From Bryobacterales bacterium (GTDB lineage Bacteria > Acidobacteriota > Terriglobia > Bryobacterales > Bryobacteraceae), in the NCBI GenBank assembly GCA_003164035.1, contig PLRS01000061.1, positions 60,047 to 96,787 of the forward strand: 36,741 bases of DNA. The letters are read 5' to 3'. The notes under the pieces are model-generated. The model saw only the letters and a list, made by a program, of their open reading frames with translations, searched no databases and was not told the DNA's origin. Shown here piece by piece: positions 16,967 to 25,246 of the stretch. A program made the position numbers and the translations under genes. Within the stretch, counting starts at the first letter, position 1; each line of letters begins with the position of its first letter.

Positions 16967-17926
16967 TCAATCCATGAATCGTTCAAGCAGTTCATGAACC
17001 GTGATCAGAAGCACCGGATAGGCGGCGCAGACCGCAGTCGTAGCGGCCACGGAAGCCAGCGCCCAAAGCCATGGCTGTCTCCCGGAGCGGTTCCCCGCCG
17101 GCAAGGGGGCGCGCAGCAGGCGTTCCACGCGGGCCTCCAGATCCGCGGCATCGCCCATCAGCGAAGCGGCGAGCGGGATGGGAGCGGCCGCGCCTAAACG
17201 AGCCACGCGCACCAGCGCGGCGGCCAATGCCACCGACCGGCGCGCGCTGCCGGCCACGGCGCGATCGTCCGCGGCGCGCTCGGCGTATCGGGCCCAACTC
17301 CTTTCGAGGCCGCGGAGGCCGGCGCCGAAGGGAACCAGGTCCGGCGCCAGCGCCATCAGCAGGCGCTTCGAATTATCGCGGGAAACCGCGTGGGCCCGTT
17401 CGTGTCGCAGCGCCGCATCCAGTTCCGCGGGTTTGAGGGCGCGCAATACCGCGCGCGTGGCCACCAACCTGGGCCGCGCCACGCCAACCAGCGCCAGCAG
17501 GGGCCTCTGGCTTTTCACAATGCGAACCGGAAACCGGCGGGCTCCCAGGCGCAGCGTTTCCGAGCTGCCTTCGAACCCTCGGGAGCGCAGCCAGGCCGTG
17601 GCGCCCCGCGCGGCGCCGGCCGCGGTAAGTACGACTCCCAGAATTGCCATCGCCAGACAGACAACGCTCGCCGATTCGCCGGTTTCGGCCGGCTCCAGCA
17701 CCAGAAAGCTGGGCACGCACAAGATTGCTACGGCGGCCAATGCCACGGCGCCCGGCCCGAGGCGCAGCGCCAGCAGGATGGCGGCGGCACGGCGCGGATC
17801 GCAGCCGTTCGAGCGGCGGCGGAGGATTCGCTCCAGCGCCAGCGAGACCGCACCGGCAGCCAGGTTCACGGCAAAGAAACTGGCGGCGGCGATCGACGCC
17901 AGCCGCGCCCCATACGGCAGGTTCAC
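16967..17926 (-). CDS. BlaR1/MecR1-like M56 membrane protease
   Basis: About 319 residues. Several membrane helices occupy the N-terminal half. An M56 protease domain follows, with the zinc motif HERAH in LRHERAHAVSRDN, then SWARYAERAADDRAV, which supplies the usual downstream acidic zinc ligand region. A last helix is near the C-terminus (WALASVAATTAVCAAYPVLL). In the Bla/Mec systems the protease senses a signal outside the cell and removes the BlaI repressor. The GTG start at 17926 overlaps the BlaI stop in GTGA, with GGGAGG upstream. It lacks a C-terminal penicillin-binding sensor, so the ligand is unknown. Confidence 0.87.
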   Translation of the reverse strand: MNLPYGARLASIAAASFFAVNLAAGAVSLALERILRRRSNGCDPRRAAAILLALRLGPGAVALAAVAILCVPSFLVLEPAETGESASVVCLAMAILGVVLTAAGAARGATAWLRSRGFEGSSETLRLGARRFPVRIVKSQRPLLALVGVARPRLVATRAVLRALKPAELDAALRHERAHAVSRDNSKRLLMALAPDLVPFGAGLRGLERSWARYAERAADDRAVAGSARRSVALAAALVRVARLGAAAPIPLAASLMGDAADLEARVERLLRAPLPAGNRSGRQPWLWALASVAATTAVCAAYPVLLITVHELLERFMD

Positions 17927-18339
17927 GATGGCCTCCCGCCGGAGAGCTCTTTCCGCTTGCTGCGAATCTTCCGTTCCAGCTCGTCCAGCAGGGCGGAATC
18001 CCGCTCGCCGGCCGCATCCACCAGGCAGGAGATCAACAGATCGCGCGACGTCCGGGGCCCGCTCAGATAGCCGGCCAGAAATTCGCCGGCCCGCTTCCGC
18101 TCCCACTGGGTTTCGGAGTAGCGCGGCGAATACACGAATGCGCGGTCCTGTTTCCGCCGCTCGAGGAAGCCTTTCTTATACAGGCGGTCGAGCGTGGTCA
18201 TGACGGTGGTATAAGCCAGCGGACGCCCGAGGCGCGCGCCGACTTCGCGCACATTCCCCTCGCCGTGCCGCCACAGCGCTTCCATCACCGTGTTTTCCAG
18301 GTGGCCCAATTCGTCGGATTGGGCTTTGAACCATCGCAT
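17923..18339 (-). CDS. BlaI/MecI-type winged-helix repressor
   Basis: A 138-residue repressor. The winged helix covers residues about 5-80 (LGHLENTVMEALWRHGEGNV, REVGARLGRPLAYTTVMTTL, DRLYKKGFLERRKQDRAFVY), followed by a dimerisation helix region with the BlaI-like Y-x-P ending. It should bind operators of its own operon and be inactivated by the M56 protease encoded just downstream, with which its stop overlaps. I choose the ATG at 18339 (MRWFKAQSDELG), which starts at the family's normal position; the frame is open to 18426 but upstream residues are not family-like. Confidence 0.9.
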   Translation of the reverse strand: MRWFKAQSDELGHLENTVMEALWRHGEGNVREVGARLGRPLAYTTVMTTLDRLYKKGFLERRKQDRAFVYSPRYSETQWERKRAGEFLAGYLSGPRTSRDLLISCLVDAAGERDSALLDELERKIRSKRKELSGGRPS

Positions 18340-18433
18340 GGTCGTGTAAGCTCCGCCAGCGGCACAAACGAACCGCTCCGCAAAAAGCCGAAAGACTCGC
18401 TTGGCAGGCGAAAGCGCCTGTCCCACAAGATAG

Positions 18434-18529
18434 CTATAGTATCAAACGCTGGTTGCCTTCCCGGCGGGTTACCCGGCCGCGGTCCAGGTATGCCAGCAGC
18501 GGGATGGTGTATTTGCGAGACACGCCGGC
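18434..18529 (-). pseudogene. selB: SelB C-terminal winged-helix fragment
   Basis: The minus-strand frame AGVSRKYTIPLLAYLDRGRV, then TRREGNQRLIL and a TAG at 18434-18436, matches the last winged helix of the selenocysteine elongation factor SelB (usual pattern GxSRKYAIPLLEYLDRxxxTRRxGDxRxL). In SelB this wing binds the SECIS hairpin of the mRNA. Only about 32 codons survive; upstream the frame turns proline-rich and runs into the MFS gene on the other strand. It is too short to work. It indicates that this lineage has, or had, the selenocysteine machinery. Confidence 0.65.
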
Positions 18530-18585
18530 CCCGCCGGCGGGCCGGGGTTCTGCCCTGGGCTGCAAATCCTGGATAATCGTAGGCA

Positions 18586-19800
18586 GTGTCCGCCCGCGCC
18601 GCTCTTGGCTATCCGAGTTTTCGCTATTACATGATCGCCCGGTTCCTCGGGACCGTCTCCAATGAGATGCAGGCGGTCGCGGTGGGCTGGCAGGTATATT
18701 CGTTGACGCATCGTCCGCTCGATCTGGGATTGGTCGGATTGGCGCAATTTCTGCCCAACGTGCTGCTGTTCCTGGTGGCCGGGCACGCCGCCGATCGTTT
18801 TCCGCGGCGCCGCATTCTGCGCGTCTGCTACGGCGTGTTTGCGCTCTGCTCGCTGGCGCTGGCCGGTTTCACTCTGGGCGGCTTCGTCTCCGTCGGCCCG
18901 ATTTATTTCATCCTGCTGGCCAACGGCACGGTGCGCGCCTTTCAGCATCCGGCCGCCCAGTCTTTCCTGCCGCTGTTGGTGGCCGAGGAGCACTTCGTCA
19001 ACGCGGTTCCCTGGAGCGCCTCGGTTTTCACCATCGCCACCATTTGCGGCCCGGTGATCGGCGGGCTGGTGTACGGCCTGAGCGGCAGCCCGCTGCCGGT
19101 CTACCTGGCGGCGGCGGCGTCCTACGGCGCTGGACTGGCGCTGCTCGGGCGGGTGCGGACGGCGCGCCCGCAGCAGGCTGCCGCAGTTGGGCCGGCGTCA
19201 TCGATTGCGGGAGGGCTGCGCTTCCTGGGGCGGAATCGCCTGGTGCTGGGCGCCATGTCGCTCGACATGTTTGCCGTCCTGCTGGGCGGCGCGGTGGCGC
19301 TGCTGCCGGTCTATGCGCGCGAAATCCTGGCTATCGGCGCAATGGGATTAGGGCTGCTGCGCTGCGCGCCCGGCATCGGCGCAACCCTGACGGCCGTGGC
19401 CCTGGCCCATCGTCCCCTGGGCCGCCGCGCCGGCGTGGCCATGCTGGCCGCCGTGGCCGGTTTCGGCGCCGCCACGGTGGTGTTCGGATTGTCCCGCAAC
19501 GTCGGCCTCTCTCTGGCCGCCCTCATGCTGGTGGGCGGCTGCGACATGATCAGCGTGATCGTTCGCCAGACCATCATCCAGCTCGGCACGCCGGATGAAA
19601 TGCGCGGCCGCGTCAACGCCGTGAATTCGGTTTTCGTCGGCGCCTCCAACGAGGTCGGCCAATTCGAATCCGGCGTGACCGCGCAGTGGTTCGGCACCGT
19701 CCCCGCCGTAGTTCTGGGCGGATTGGGCACCATCGCCGTGGTCGTGCTGTGGACCGTTTTGTTCCCCGGTTTGCGCCGCTGGAAAGGAGTGGCGAAATAG
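18586..19800 (+). CDS. MFS transporter, EntS/MFS_3-like exporter
   Basis: A 404-residue major facilitator with about 12 hydrophobic helices. It begins RYYMIARFLGTVSNEMQAVA, and the loop AGHAADRFPRRRIL between helices 2 and 3 is the MFS signature. A second conserved loop is in TPDEMRGRVNAVNSVFVGAS, typical of the enterobactin-exporter (MFS_3) group. It probably exports a small molecule; the substrate cannot be read from sequence. The GTG start at 18586 is the first in-frame start before helix 1. It is followed on the same strand by a small gene and tsaD. Confidence 0.87.
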   Translation: MSARAALGYPSFRYYMIARFLGTVSNEMQAVAVGWQVYSLTHRPLDLGLVGLAQFLPNVLLFLVAGHAADRFPRRRILRVCYGVFALCSLALAGFTLGGFVSVGPIYFILLANGTVRAFQHPAAQSFLPLLVAEEHFVNAVPWSASVFTIATICGPVIGGLVYGLSGSPLPVYLAAAASYGAGLALLGRVRTARPQQAAAVGPASSIAGGLRFLGRNRLVLGAMSLDMFAVLLGGAVALLPVYAREILAIGAMGLGLLRCAPGIGATLTAVALAHRPLGRRAGVAMLAAVAGFGAATVVFGLSRNVGLSLAALMLVGGCDMISVIVRQTIIQLGTPDEMRGRVNAVNSVFVGASNEVGQFESGVTAQWFGTVPAVVLGGLGTIAVVVLWTVLFPGLRRWKGVAK

Positions 19801-19916
19801 CGGGCGCCGTACACGGCGATCTTCCCGATCACAGCCTTTCATAATTTTTATATCTCTCATTCCATAGGGATAATCCAATCTCGCCCGCGGGTTGCGGGGA
19901 GCCGGTCGATTACCCT

Positions 19917-20204
19917 GTGGGCGTGGAGAAAGCGAAACTGGCGATGGGAAATACGAGAATGGCTTGGGCGGTGGCGGCGGCGGCGGCGCACGACATCAAC
20001 GACGAGTTGACGATCATTCTGGGCTCGGTCGGAGCCTGGCTGGCGACGACTCCGGCGGAAGACCCGGACCGCGACCTGTTGCTGGGCCTGCGCGCCGCCG
20101 TGCAACGCTGCGCCTGGAAAACTACGGCGTTGCTGGAAGCCAGCGAGCGGGTGGGCGTTCGCCCGTCGGCGGCGACAATGGAGCGGCTCCTGTCGGTCCG
20201 CTGA
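19917..20204 (+). CDS. Orphan small protein resembling a histidine kinase dimerisation domain
   Basis: A 95-residue protein (GTG start, or an internal ATG at 19944). The stretch AAAAAHDINDELTIILGSVG resembles the HisKA H-box of histidine kinases (A-H-D-x-N-N-x-L-T-x-I-x-G). The second helix is DPDRDLLLGLRAAVQRCAWK, TTALLEA, which fits the second half of the dimerisation hairpin. No ATPase domain follows; the frame stops about 30 residues later. It may be a stand-alone phosphotransfer or kinase-regulating hairpin, or the leftover of a kinase. It lies 31 bases before tsaD on the same strand. The family call is inference from the motif. Confidence 0.55.
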   Translation: MGVEKAKLAMGNTRMAWAVAAAAAHDINDELTIILGSVGAWLATTPAEDPDRDLLLGLRAAVQRCAWKTTALLEASERVGVRPSAATMERLLSVR

Positions 20205-20235
20205 AATTGCCACGCTGAGATTGTTACGCTGAGAT

Positions 20236-21312
20236 TTGCGCATCCTGGGCATTGAATCCTCCTGCGACGAAACCGCGGCCGCGGTGGTGGAAGACGGCGC
20301 GGCGGTGCTTTCGTCGGTGGTGGCGTCGCAGATGGCCACCCACGGCAAGTACGGTGGGGTGGTGCCGGAACTGGCTTCCCGCGAACATCTGCGCGCCATT
20401 GTGCCGGTCGTGCGCGAGGCGCTGGAGATTGCCGGCACCGGTTTGGAGGGCTTGGCCGCGGTAGCCGCCACTTCCGGGCCGGGGCTGGTGGGCTCGCTAT
20501 TGGTGGGGCTGACCTACGCCAAGTCGCTATGCTACGCCCGCGGGCTGCCGCTCATCGCCGTCAACCACATCGAAGGGCACATTCATGCCGTGTTGCTCGA
20601 AGCGCGGCGCGCCGGCGGCGAAGTGCCCTTGCCCGCGCTGGCGCTGGTGGTGAGCGGCGGGCACACCCATCTGTTCGAGATCGACCCGGCCTTTCGCTAC
20701 CGGCTGCTCGGCAGGACGCGCGACGACGCGGCGGGCGAAGCCTTCGACAAAGTGGCCAAATTGCTCGGCTTCCCCTATCCCGGCGGCCCGATCGTCGACC
20801 AACTGGCGCCCCACGGCAACCCTCGCGCGGTCCGTTTCACCTTCGCCAAGATGAAGGGCAACGCGGCCGACTTCAGCTTCAGCGGATTGAAAACCGCCGT
20901 GTTGCGGTGGGTGGAAGCGCGCGACATGGCCGAAGAGATCGCCGCGCGGCGCCTGCTCGCCCGCGGCGCGGCGCCCTCGCTCGAGGACTGGCTGGCGGTG
21001 ACGCCGCAAGCCACCCGCGACCTGCTGGCGTCGTTCCAGCACGCCGTGATCGTGGAATTGCTGACGCGCGCGGCGGCTTCGGCCGAGGCCGTCGCGGCCC
21101 AAGCCCTGATCGTCTCCGGTGGGGTGGCCTCCAATCGCGGATTGCGCGCCGCCGCGGCCGCCGCGCGCCTGCCTTATCCGGTGTTTTTCCCCACCCCGGG
21201 GCTCTCCACCGACAATGCCGCCATGATCGCCGCCGCCGCCTTTCCCAAATTCGCGCGGGGAGAATTTGCGTCCTTCGACATCCGCGCCGACGCCGGCCTT
21301 AGGCTGGCATGA
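20236..21312 (+). CDS. tsaD: tRNA N6-adenosine threonylcarbamoyltransferase
   Basis: A 358-residue TsaD (Kae1/YgjD). It transfers threonylcarbamoyl from TC-AMP to A37 of tRNAs reading ANN codons, working with TsaB and TsaE. Seen: the start [38 protein letters not shown], the metal-binding HIEGHIHAV (about residues 111-119), [28 protein letters not shown], the phosphate-loop [11 protein letters not shown] and the final [15 protein letters not shown]. Length is normal. The start is TTG at 20236; no better in-frame start exists. The preceding bases hold a short tandem repeat of ACGCTGAGATT. Confidence 0.96.
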   Translation: MRILGIESSCDETAAAVVEDGAAVLSSVVASQMATHGKYGGVVPELASREHLRAIVPVVREALEIAGTGLEGLAAVAATSGPGLVGSLLVGLTYAKSLCYARGLPLIAVNHIEGHIHAVLLEARRAGGEVPLPALALVVSGGHTHLFEIDPAFRYRLLGRTRDDAAGEAFDKVAKLLGFPYPGGPIVDQLAPHGNPRAVRFTFAKMKGNAADFSFSGLKTAVLRWVEARDMAEEIAARRLLARGAAPSLEDWLAVTPQATRDLLASFQHAVIVELLTRAAASAEAVAAQALIVSGGVASNRGLRAAAAAARLPYPVFFPTPGLSTDNAAMIAAAAFPKFARGEFASFDIRADAGLRLA

Positions 21313-21407
21313 TCTTTCGGCTGGCGCAGGCGGTTCCGCCCATAGGCGCACTAAGTCTCGGAACTTCTAAGCTTCGTACGATCTGCATTTCACCTATGAC
21401 GCGGCGG

Positions 21408-21413
21408 TATAAT
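21408..21413 (+). promoter_or_regulatory. TATAAT -10 element of the toxin-antitoxin operon
   Basis: A perfect TATAAT ends six bases before the GTG I take as the antitoxin start. Transcription would begin at or next to that GTG, so the message may be leaderless. The -35 region (about 21383-21390) is poor. Confidence 0.55.
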
Positions 21414-21419
21414 AGCCCT

Positions 21420-21638
21420 GTGACCACGCTCAGCGAGAACGAGGAACGTCTGGTGGAGGCATTTCGCGCTTTGCCACCAGACGCCGCAGATCGCGTAATC
21501 GCGTGGGCAGCGGGGCTCCGCGACGTGGCGAACGGCAGGTCCGTGGATTGGTCGGATGCCTGGACCGAGGAGGATCTCGCGGACGCGCGGCGCGCTTCGT
21601 TGTCTGCGTTTGACGACCGGGAACGGGAAGAAGGTTGA
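21420..21638 (+). CDS. Antitoxin of a PemK/MazF-type pair
   Basis: A 72-residue protein. The first part (SENEERLVEAFRALPPDAAD) is helical. The C-terminal half is acidic and probably disordered (WSDAWTEEDLADARRASLSA), the common layout of antitoxins that fold on the toxin. Its stop overlaps the toxin's TTG start in TTGA, so translation is coupled. The GTG at 21420 fits the start of the helical domain; in-frame starts upstream exist at 21396 (ATG) and 21309. The antitoxin call depends on its partner and size. Such proteins usually repress their own operon, but its DNA-binding fold cannot be named with confidence. Confidence 0.7.
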   Translation: MTTLSENEERLVEAFRALPPDAADRVIAWAAGLRDVANGRSVDWSDAWTEEDLADARRASLSAFDDREREEG

Positions 21639-21958
21639 CCGCGGGAGACGTCGTGATCGCCGCCTTTCCAGGCGCCCAGATTACGAAGACGCGGCCCGCC
21701 TTGGTTTTGTCGACTGCCGTCTATCAACGCAGCCGCCCCGATGTGATTCTGGGTTTAATCACGACCAGGCCGGCGGACCCTCTGTGCCCAACGGACTGTG
21801 AGATTGCCGGCTGGAAAGCCGCGGGCCTGCACGCGCCTTCCTGTTTTCGGCTGTATTTGGTCACGCTGCTTCAGCGTGATGTGCGTGTCGTCGGAAGATT
21901 GTCGGCCAGTGACTGGAAGGAAGTCCAACGTCGCGTTCAGCTTGGTCTGACTGGGTAA
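21635..21958 (+). CDS. PemK/MazF-family toxin (putative mRNA interferase)
   Basis: A 107-residue toxin-like protein. The family start is clear: GDVVIAAFPGAQITKTRPAL contains the beta strand, the F/P turn and the K-x-RPALVLS motif of PemK/MazF. The strand VILGLITTRPADPL and the ending RVVGRLSASDWKEVQRRVQL also fit. These enzymes cut single-stranded RNA and slow growth when the antitoxin is degraded. It is placed second in the operon, starts with TTG within the antitoxin stop codon, and is convergent with cimA with a palindrome between them. Confidence 0.82.
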   Translation: MTAGDVVIAAFPGAQITKTRPALVLSTAVYQRSRPDVILGLITTRPADPLCPTDCEIAGWKAAGLHAPSCFRLYLVTLLQRDVRVVGRLSASDWKEVQRRVQLGLTG

Positions 21959-21964
21959 GTGACT

Positions 21965-21984
21965 GACAGGCCAGGAGGCCTGTC
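21965..21984. repeat. Dispersed palindrome, family B, copy 1
   Basis: GACAGGCC (21965-21972) and GGCCTGTC (21977-21984) form a perfect 8-bp stem with a 4-base loop. It lies between the convergent toxin and cimA genes, touching the cimA stop codon. The same stem recurs at 36538-36557 after another gene. It could end transcription from both sides, though there is no T-tract. Confidence 0.7.
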
Positions 21985-23595
21985 CTACACTCCCCAGCAG
22001 TAGTCTTCGACCGCGCGTTCGATAGACGTATCCTGCTCGGTCAGGCGCATCAACTCCAGGCGGATGGCGTCCACCAGGGCCTTCCAACTGGCCTCGATGA
22101 CGTTGTCCGATACGCCGACGGTGGACCAGGTCTTGCGGTGATCGCTCCACTCGATGAGCACGCGGACGCTGGCGGCGGTGCCTTTGTGGGAATCGAGCAC
22201 GCGGACTTTATAATCCATCAGCCTGACGTTGGTAATTTGCGGGTACAACTTCGACAGGCACTTGCGCAGGCACAGGTGCAGGGCATTGAAGGGGCCGTGG
22301 CCGTGCTCGGTGGCGGTGTGAACGCCGTCCTGGGTGCGCAGGCTCACGGTGGCGGTGGTGCGGGAGGAGCCGGAGCCGGCGGCGCGGGTAGCCACTTCGT
22401 AGCTTTCCACGTCGAAGAAGTGCGTGCCGGGGCGGAGCGCTTCCCTTACCAGCAGCTCGAACGTCCCTTCGGCGGCTTCGAGCTCGTAGCCTTCGTATTC
22501 CATTTGCTTGATGCGCTCCAGCAGCTCTTTGCGGGCCTCTTCGTCGAGCCGGTCGGCTAGGCCGTGCTGCTTGAGCTTATACAATATATTTCCGCGCCCG
22601 GAAAGATCGCTGACCAGGACGCGTTGCCGGTTGCCCACCGTCTCCGGCCGGATGTGTTCGTAGGTGGCCGAGTCCTTCAGTACGGCGGCCACGTGGACGC
22701 CGCCCTTGTGGGCGAAGGCGCTCTTGCCAACGTAGGCTTGGTCGTTGCGAACGGGCAGGTTGGCCAGTTCGGCGATGAAGCGCACGGCGCCGGAAAGGTT
22801 GGCGAGCTTCTCCGGCCCCACGGTGCTATGGCCGAGCTTCAATTCCAGGTTGGCGATGATGGAGGCCAGGTTGGCATTGCCGCAGCGTTCGCCGTAGCCG
22901 TTGAGGCACCCCTGCACGTGGGTGACGCCGGCTTCGACGGCGGCAAGGGTATTGGCCACGGCCACGTCGGAATCGTTATGAGTGTGAATGCCGAGGATGC
23001 CGTCGAAGCGGCGGCGCACGTCGGCGACGATTTCGGCCAGCCGCCCGGTGATGGTGCCGCCATTGGTGTCGCACAGGCACAGCACGCCGGCGCCGGCTTG
23101 TTTGGCGGCGTCGAGCGTGGAGAAAGCGTAATCCGGGTTGGTGCGATAGCCATCGAAGAAATGCTCGGCGTCGTAGACGACTTCCTTGCCGTGCGACACC
23201 AGCCAGGCCACGCTTTCCGAAATCAGCTTGAGATTTTCTTCGAGAGTGATGCCCAGGGCGCGGTGCACATGAAGATCCCACGTTTTCCCGAATATCGAGA
23301 CCGCCGGCGTGCCGGCTTCCACCAGTGCGGCCAGGTTGCGGTCTTCGGCCACCGGGTTCTTGGCGAATCGCGTGGAGCCGAAGGCCGTCAGGCGCGCGTG
23401 TTTCAAGTCGAGGTCGCGGGCGCGGGTGAAAAATTCCCGGTCCTTGGGATTGGAACCGGGCCAGCCGCCCTCGATATAGTCGATGCCCAGCTCATCCAGT
23501 TTCTGCGCAATGATGAGCTTGTCATCGACGGAGAAGGAGACGGATTCGCCCTGCGTACCGTCGCGGAGAGTGGTATCGAACGTGAAGATCTTCAT
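21985..23595 (-). CDS. cimA: (R)-citramalate synthase
   Basis: A 536-residue enzyme of the isopropylmalate/homocitrate synthase superfamily, of the citramalate synthase type. It condenses pyruvate with acetyl-CoA to citramalate, opening the threonine-independent route to 2-oxobutanoate and isoleucine. Seen: the N-terminal DTTLRDGTQGESVSFSVDDK, IEGGWPGSNPKD, LTAFGSTRFA, the metal site HTHNDSDVAVAN, GCLNGYGERCGNANL, and FAHKGGVHVAAV. The C-terminal LeuA-type regulatory domain follows (from about residue 400, including RVLIEWSDHRKTWSTVGVSD, quoted in part). It is the last gene of the ilv operon, 29 bases after ilvC. Length and GGWPGSNPKD favour citramalate synthase over LeuA. Confidence 0.93.
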   Translation of the reverse strand: MKIFTFDTTLRDGTQGESVSFSVDDKLIIAQKLDELGIDYIEGGWPGSNPKDREFFTRARDLDLKHARLTAFGSTRFAKNPVAEDRNLAALVEAGTPAVSIFGKTWDLHVHRALGITLEENLKLISESVAWLVSHGKEVVYDAEHFFDGYRTNPDYAFSTLDAAKQAGAGVLCLCDTNGGTITGRLAEIVADVRRRFDGILGIHTHNDSDVAVANTLAAVEAGVTHVQGCLNGYGERCGNANLASIIANLELKLGHSTVGPEKLANLSGAVRFIAELANLPVRNDQAYVGKSAFAHKGGVHVAAVLKDSATYEHIRPETVGNRQRVLVSDLSGRGNILYKLKQHGLADRLDEEARKELLERIKQMEYEGYELEAAEGTFELLVREALRPGTHFFDVESYEVATRAAGSGSSRTTATVSLRTQDGVHTATEHGHGPFNALHLCLRKCLSKLYPQITNVRLMDYKVRVLDSHKGTAASVRVLIEWSDHRKTWSTVGVSDNVIEASWKALVDAIRLELMRLTEQDTSIERAVEDYCWGV

Positions 23596-23624
23596 GTCAC
23601 CTTTTGCGGGAGAGCGCGAAGCTC

Positions 23625-24650
23625 TTACCCGGCTACCTCTTGCGGCACTCCGGCTTCCTTGCGCTTCTTGAGGAAGGGCATCATGTCGCGGAGTTCCTTG
23701 CCCACCACCTCGACCGGCTGATGGCGCGCCGCTTCGCGCATGGCGAGGAAATTCTTGCGGCCGGTTTTATTCTCCTCGATCCAGGCGCGGGCGAATTCGC
23801 CCGATTGAATCTCTCCGAGGATCTTCTTCATTTCGGCGCGGGTCTGTTCATTGACGATGCGCGGCCCGCGGGTGTAGTCGCCGTATTCGGCTGTATCGGA
23901 AACCGAATAGCGCATGTACGCCAGGCCGCCTTCCTGTATCAGGTCGACGATCAGCTTGAGCTCGTGCAGGCACTCGAAGTAGGCGATTTCGGGCGCATAG
24001 CCGGCCTCTACCAGGGTTTCGAACCCGGCCCGGATCAGCTCGCTGGCGCCGCCGCACAGCACCGCCTGCTCGCCGAACAGGTCGCTCTCGGTCTCTTCCT
24101 TGAAAGTAGTTTCGATGACGCCCGCCTTGAGGCAGCCGAGCGCGAGAGCGTAGGCCAGGGCGCGCTGCAGAGCCCGCCCGGAGGCGTCCTGAAAGACGGC
24201 GACGAGCGCGGGGACGCCGACGCCTTCGGTGAACAGCTCGCGGACGCGATGGCCGGGGGCCTTGGGAGCGATCATCGAGACGTCCACGTCGGCGGGCGGA
24301 ACGATCTGTTTGAAGTGAATATTGAAGCCGTGGGCGAACATGAGCGTCTTGCCGGCGGTCATGTGGGGCTTGATTTCCTCCCAGACGGCGGGCTGCTGAT
24401 GGTCGGCGACGAGCATCATGACGACATCGGCGCGGGAGGCGGCTTCGGCGGCGCTCATCACGGCAAGGCCGGCGGCCTTGGCCTTTTCAAAGCTGGGGCT
24501 ATCGGGCCGCTCGGCGACGACCACGTCGATGCCGGAGTCGCGCAAGTTGAGTGCGTGGGCGTGGCCCTGGCTGCCGTAACCGACGATGGCGACAGTGCGG
24601 CCCTTCAGATCGTTCAAGTCTGCGTCTTTTTCGTAATAGCGTTTAGGCAT
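23625..24650 (-). CDS. ilvC: Ketol-acid reductoisomerase
   Basis: A 341-residue class I enzyme. It isomerises and reduces acetolactate or acetohydroxybutyrate with NAD(P)H and magnesium, the second step of valine and isoleucine synthesis. The nucleotide-binding fold is [20 protein letters not shown]. Catalytic residues are within [37 protein letters not shown] (Mg ligands Asp and Glu) and the C-terminal [14 protein letters not shown]. The loop that picks NADPH or NADH reads [12 protein letters not shown], where most relatives have a glycine in place of the aspartate. It lies 37 bases after ilvH in the operon. Confidence 0.96.
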   Translation of the reverse strand: MPKRYYEKDADLNDLKGRTVAIVGYGSQGHAHALNLRDSGIDVVVAERPDSPSFEKAKAAGLAVMSAAEAASRADVVMMLVADHQQPAVWEEIKPHMTAGKTLMFAHGFNIHFKQIVPPADVDVSMIAPKAPGHRVRELFTEGVGVPALVAVFQDASGRALQRALAYALALGCLKAGVIETTFKEETESDLFGEQAVLCGGASELIRAGFETLVEAGYAPEIAYFECLHELKLIVDLIQEGGLAYMRYSVSDTAEYGDYTRGPRIVNEQTRAEMKKILGEIQSGEFARAWIEENKTGRKNFLAMREAARHQPVEVVGKELRDMMPFLKKRKEAGVPQEVAG

Positions 24651-24687
24651 TTTGGTTCTCCATGGAATTAGGTACGGGGCGCGCCGA

Positions 24688-25230
24688 TCAGATCACTTTT
24701 TCTTCCACGCCGGCGCCGTTGCCGGTGGGCACCGGCGGCTGCAGGCGCAGCTTTTTGGCTTCCAGGGCGATGGCCAGCGCGCCGGAGCGCGTCACTTCGA
24801 TCTCGCCATAGCTGCCCATGACGTCGATAAACTCGCCCAGCTTTTCCGCATCGCCGGTGGCTTCGATGGCGAATCCATCGGTGGAGGAATCCACCACCCG
24901 GCCGCCGAAAATCTCGGCCTCCTTTAACACCGCCGTGCGCGATTCCTGCGGCGTCTTGACGCGCAGCAGCACCAGCTCGCGCACCACCGCCGGAGCGTCG
25001 GTAAGGTCGGTGGCCTGCAGCACATTGATCAGCTTGTTCATCTGCTTGATTACCTGCTGCCGCTGGCTGGAATCCACCTCCACCGAGATGGTCATGCGCG
25101 AGAGCGCGGGATCGAGCGTGCGCGCCACGGTCAGGCTTTCTATATTGTAGCCGCGCTGCGAAAGCAGCCCGGTGACGCGCATCAGCGCGCCCGGCTTGTT
25201 TTCGAGGAGTAACGATATGACTTGCAACAT
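24688..25230 (-). CDS. ilvH: Acetolactate synthase small (regulatory) subunit
   Basis: A 180-residue subunit that activates the large subunit and carries valine feedback inhibition. An ACT domain occupies the N-terminus ([30 protein letters not shown]), followed by [14 protein letters not shown] and the linker with [20 protein letters not shown]. The C-terminal ALS_ss domain includes [20 protein letters not shown] and [20 protein letters not shown] (each quoted in part). It is 16 bases from the large subunit gene and in the same operon. Length is typical of IlvH. Confidence 0.95.
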   Translation of the reverse strand: MLQVISLLLENKPGALMRVTGLLSQRGYNIESLTVARTLDPALSRMTISVEVDSSQRQQVIKQMNKLINVLQATDLTDAPAVVRELVLLRVKTPQESRTAVLKEAEIFGGRVVDSSTDGFAIEATGDAEKLGEFIDVMGSYGEIEVTRSGALAIALEAKKLRLQPPVPTGNGAGVEEKVI

Positions 25231-25246
25231 GAGTTTTCCTTCGCGC

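Noticed and set aside
15954-16970. Long alanine- or arginine-rich minus-strand frames opposite the glycine-rich gene.
   Set aside because: GGN codons read backwards give NCC-type codons in every frame, so such frames are expected by composition.
22564-23721. A long plus-strand frame across cimA.
   Set aside because: It is the complement of a conserved enzyme gene, with high Gly/Ala/Val composition and no family motif. Similar plus-strand frames over ilvC and ilvB (23604-24671, 25172-26869) were rejected for the same reason.
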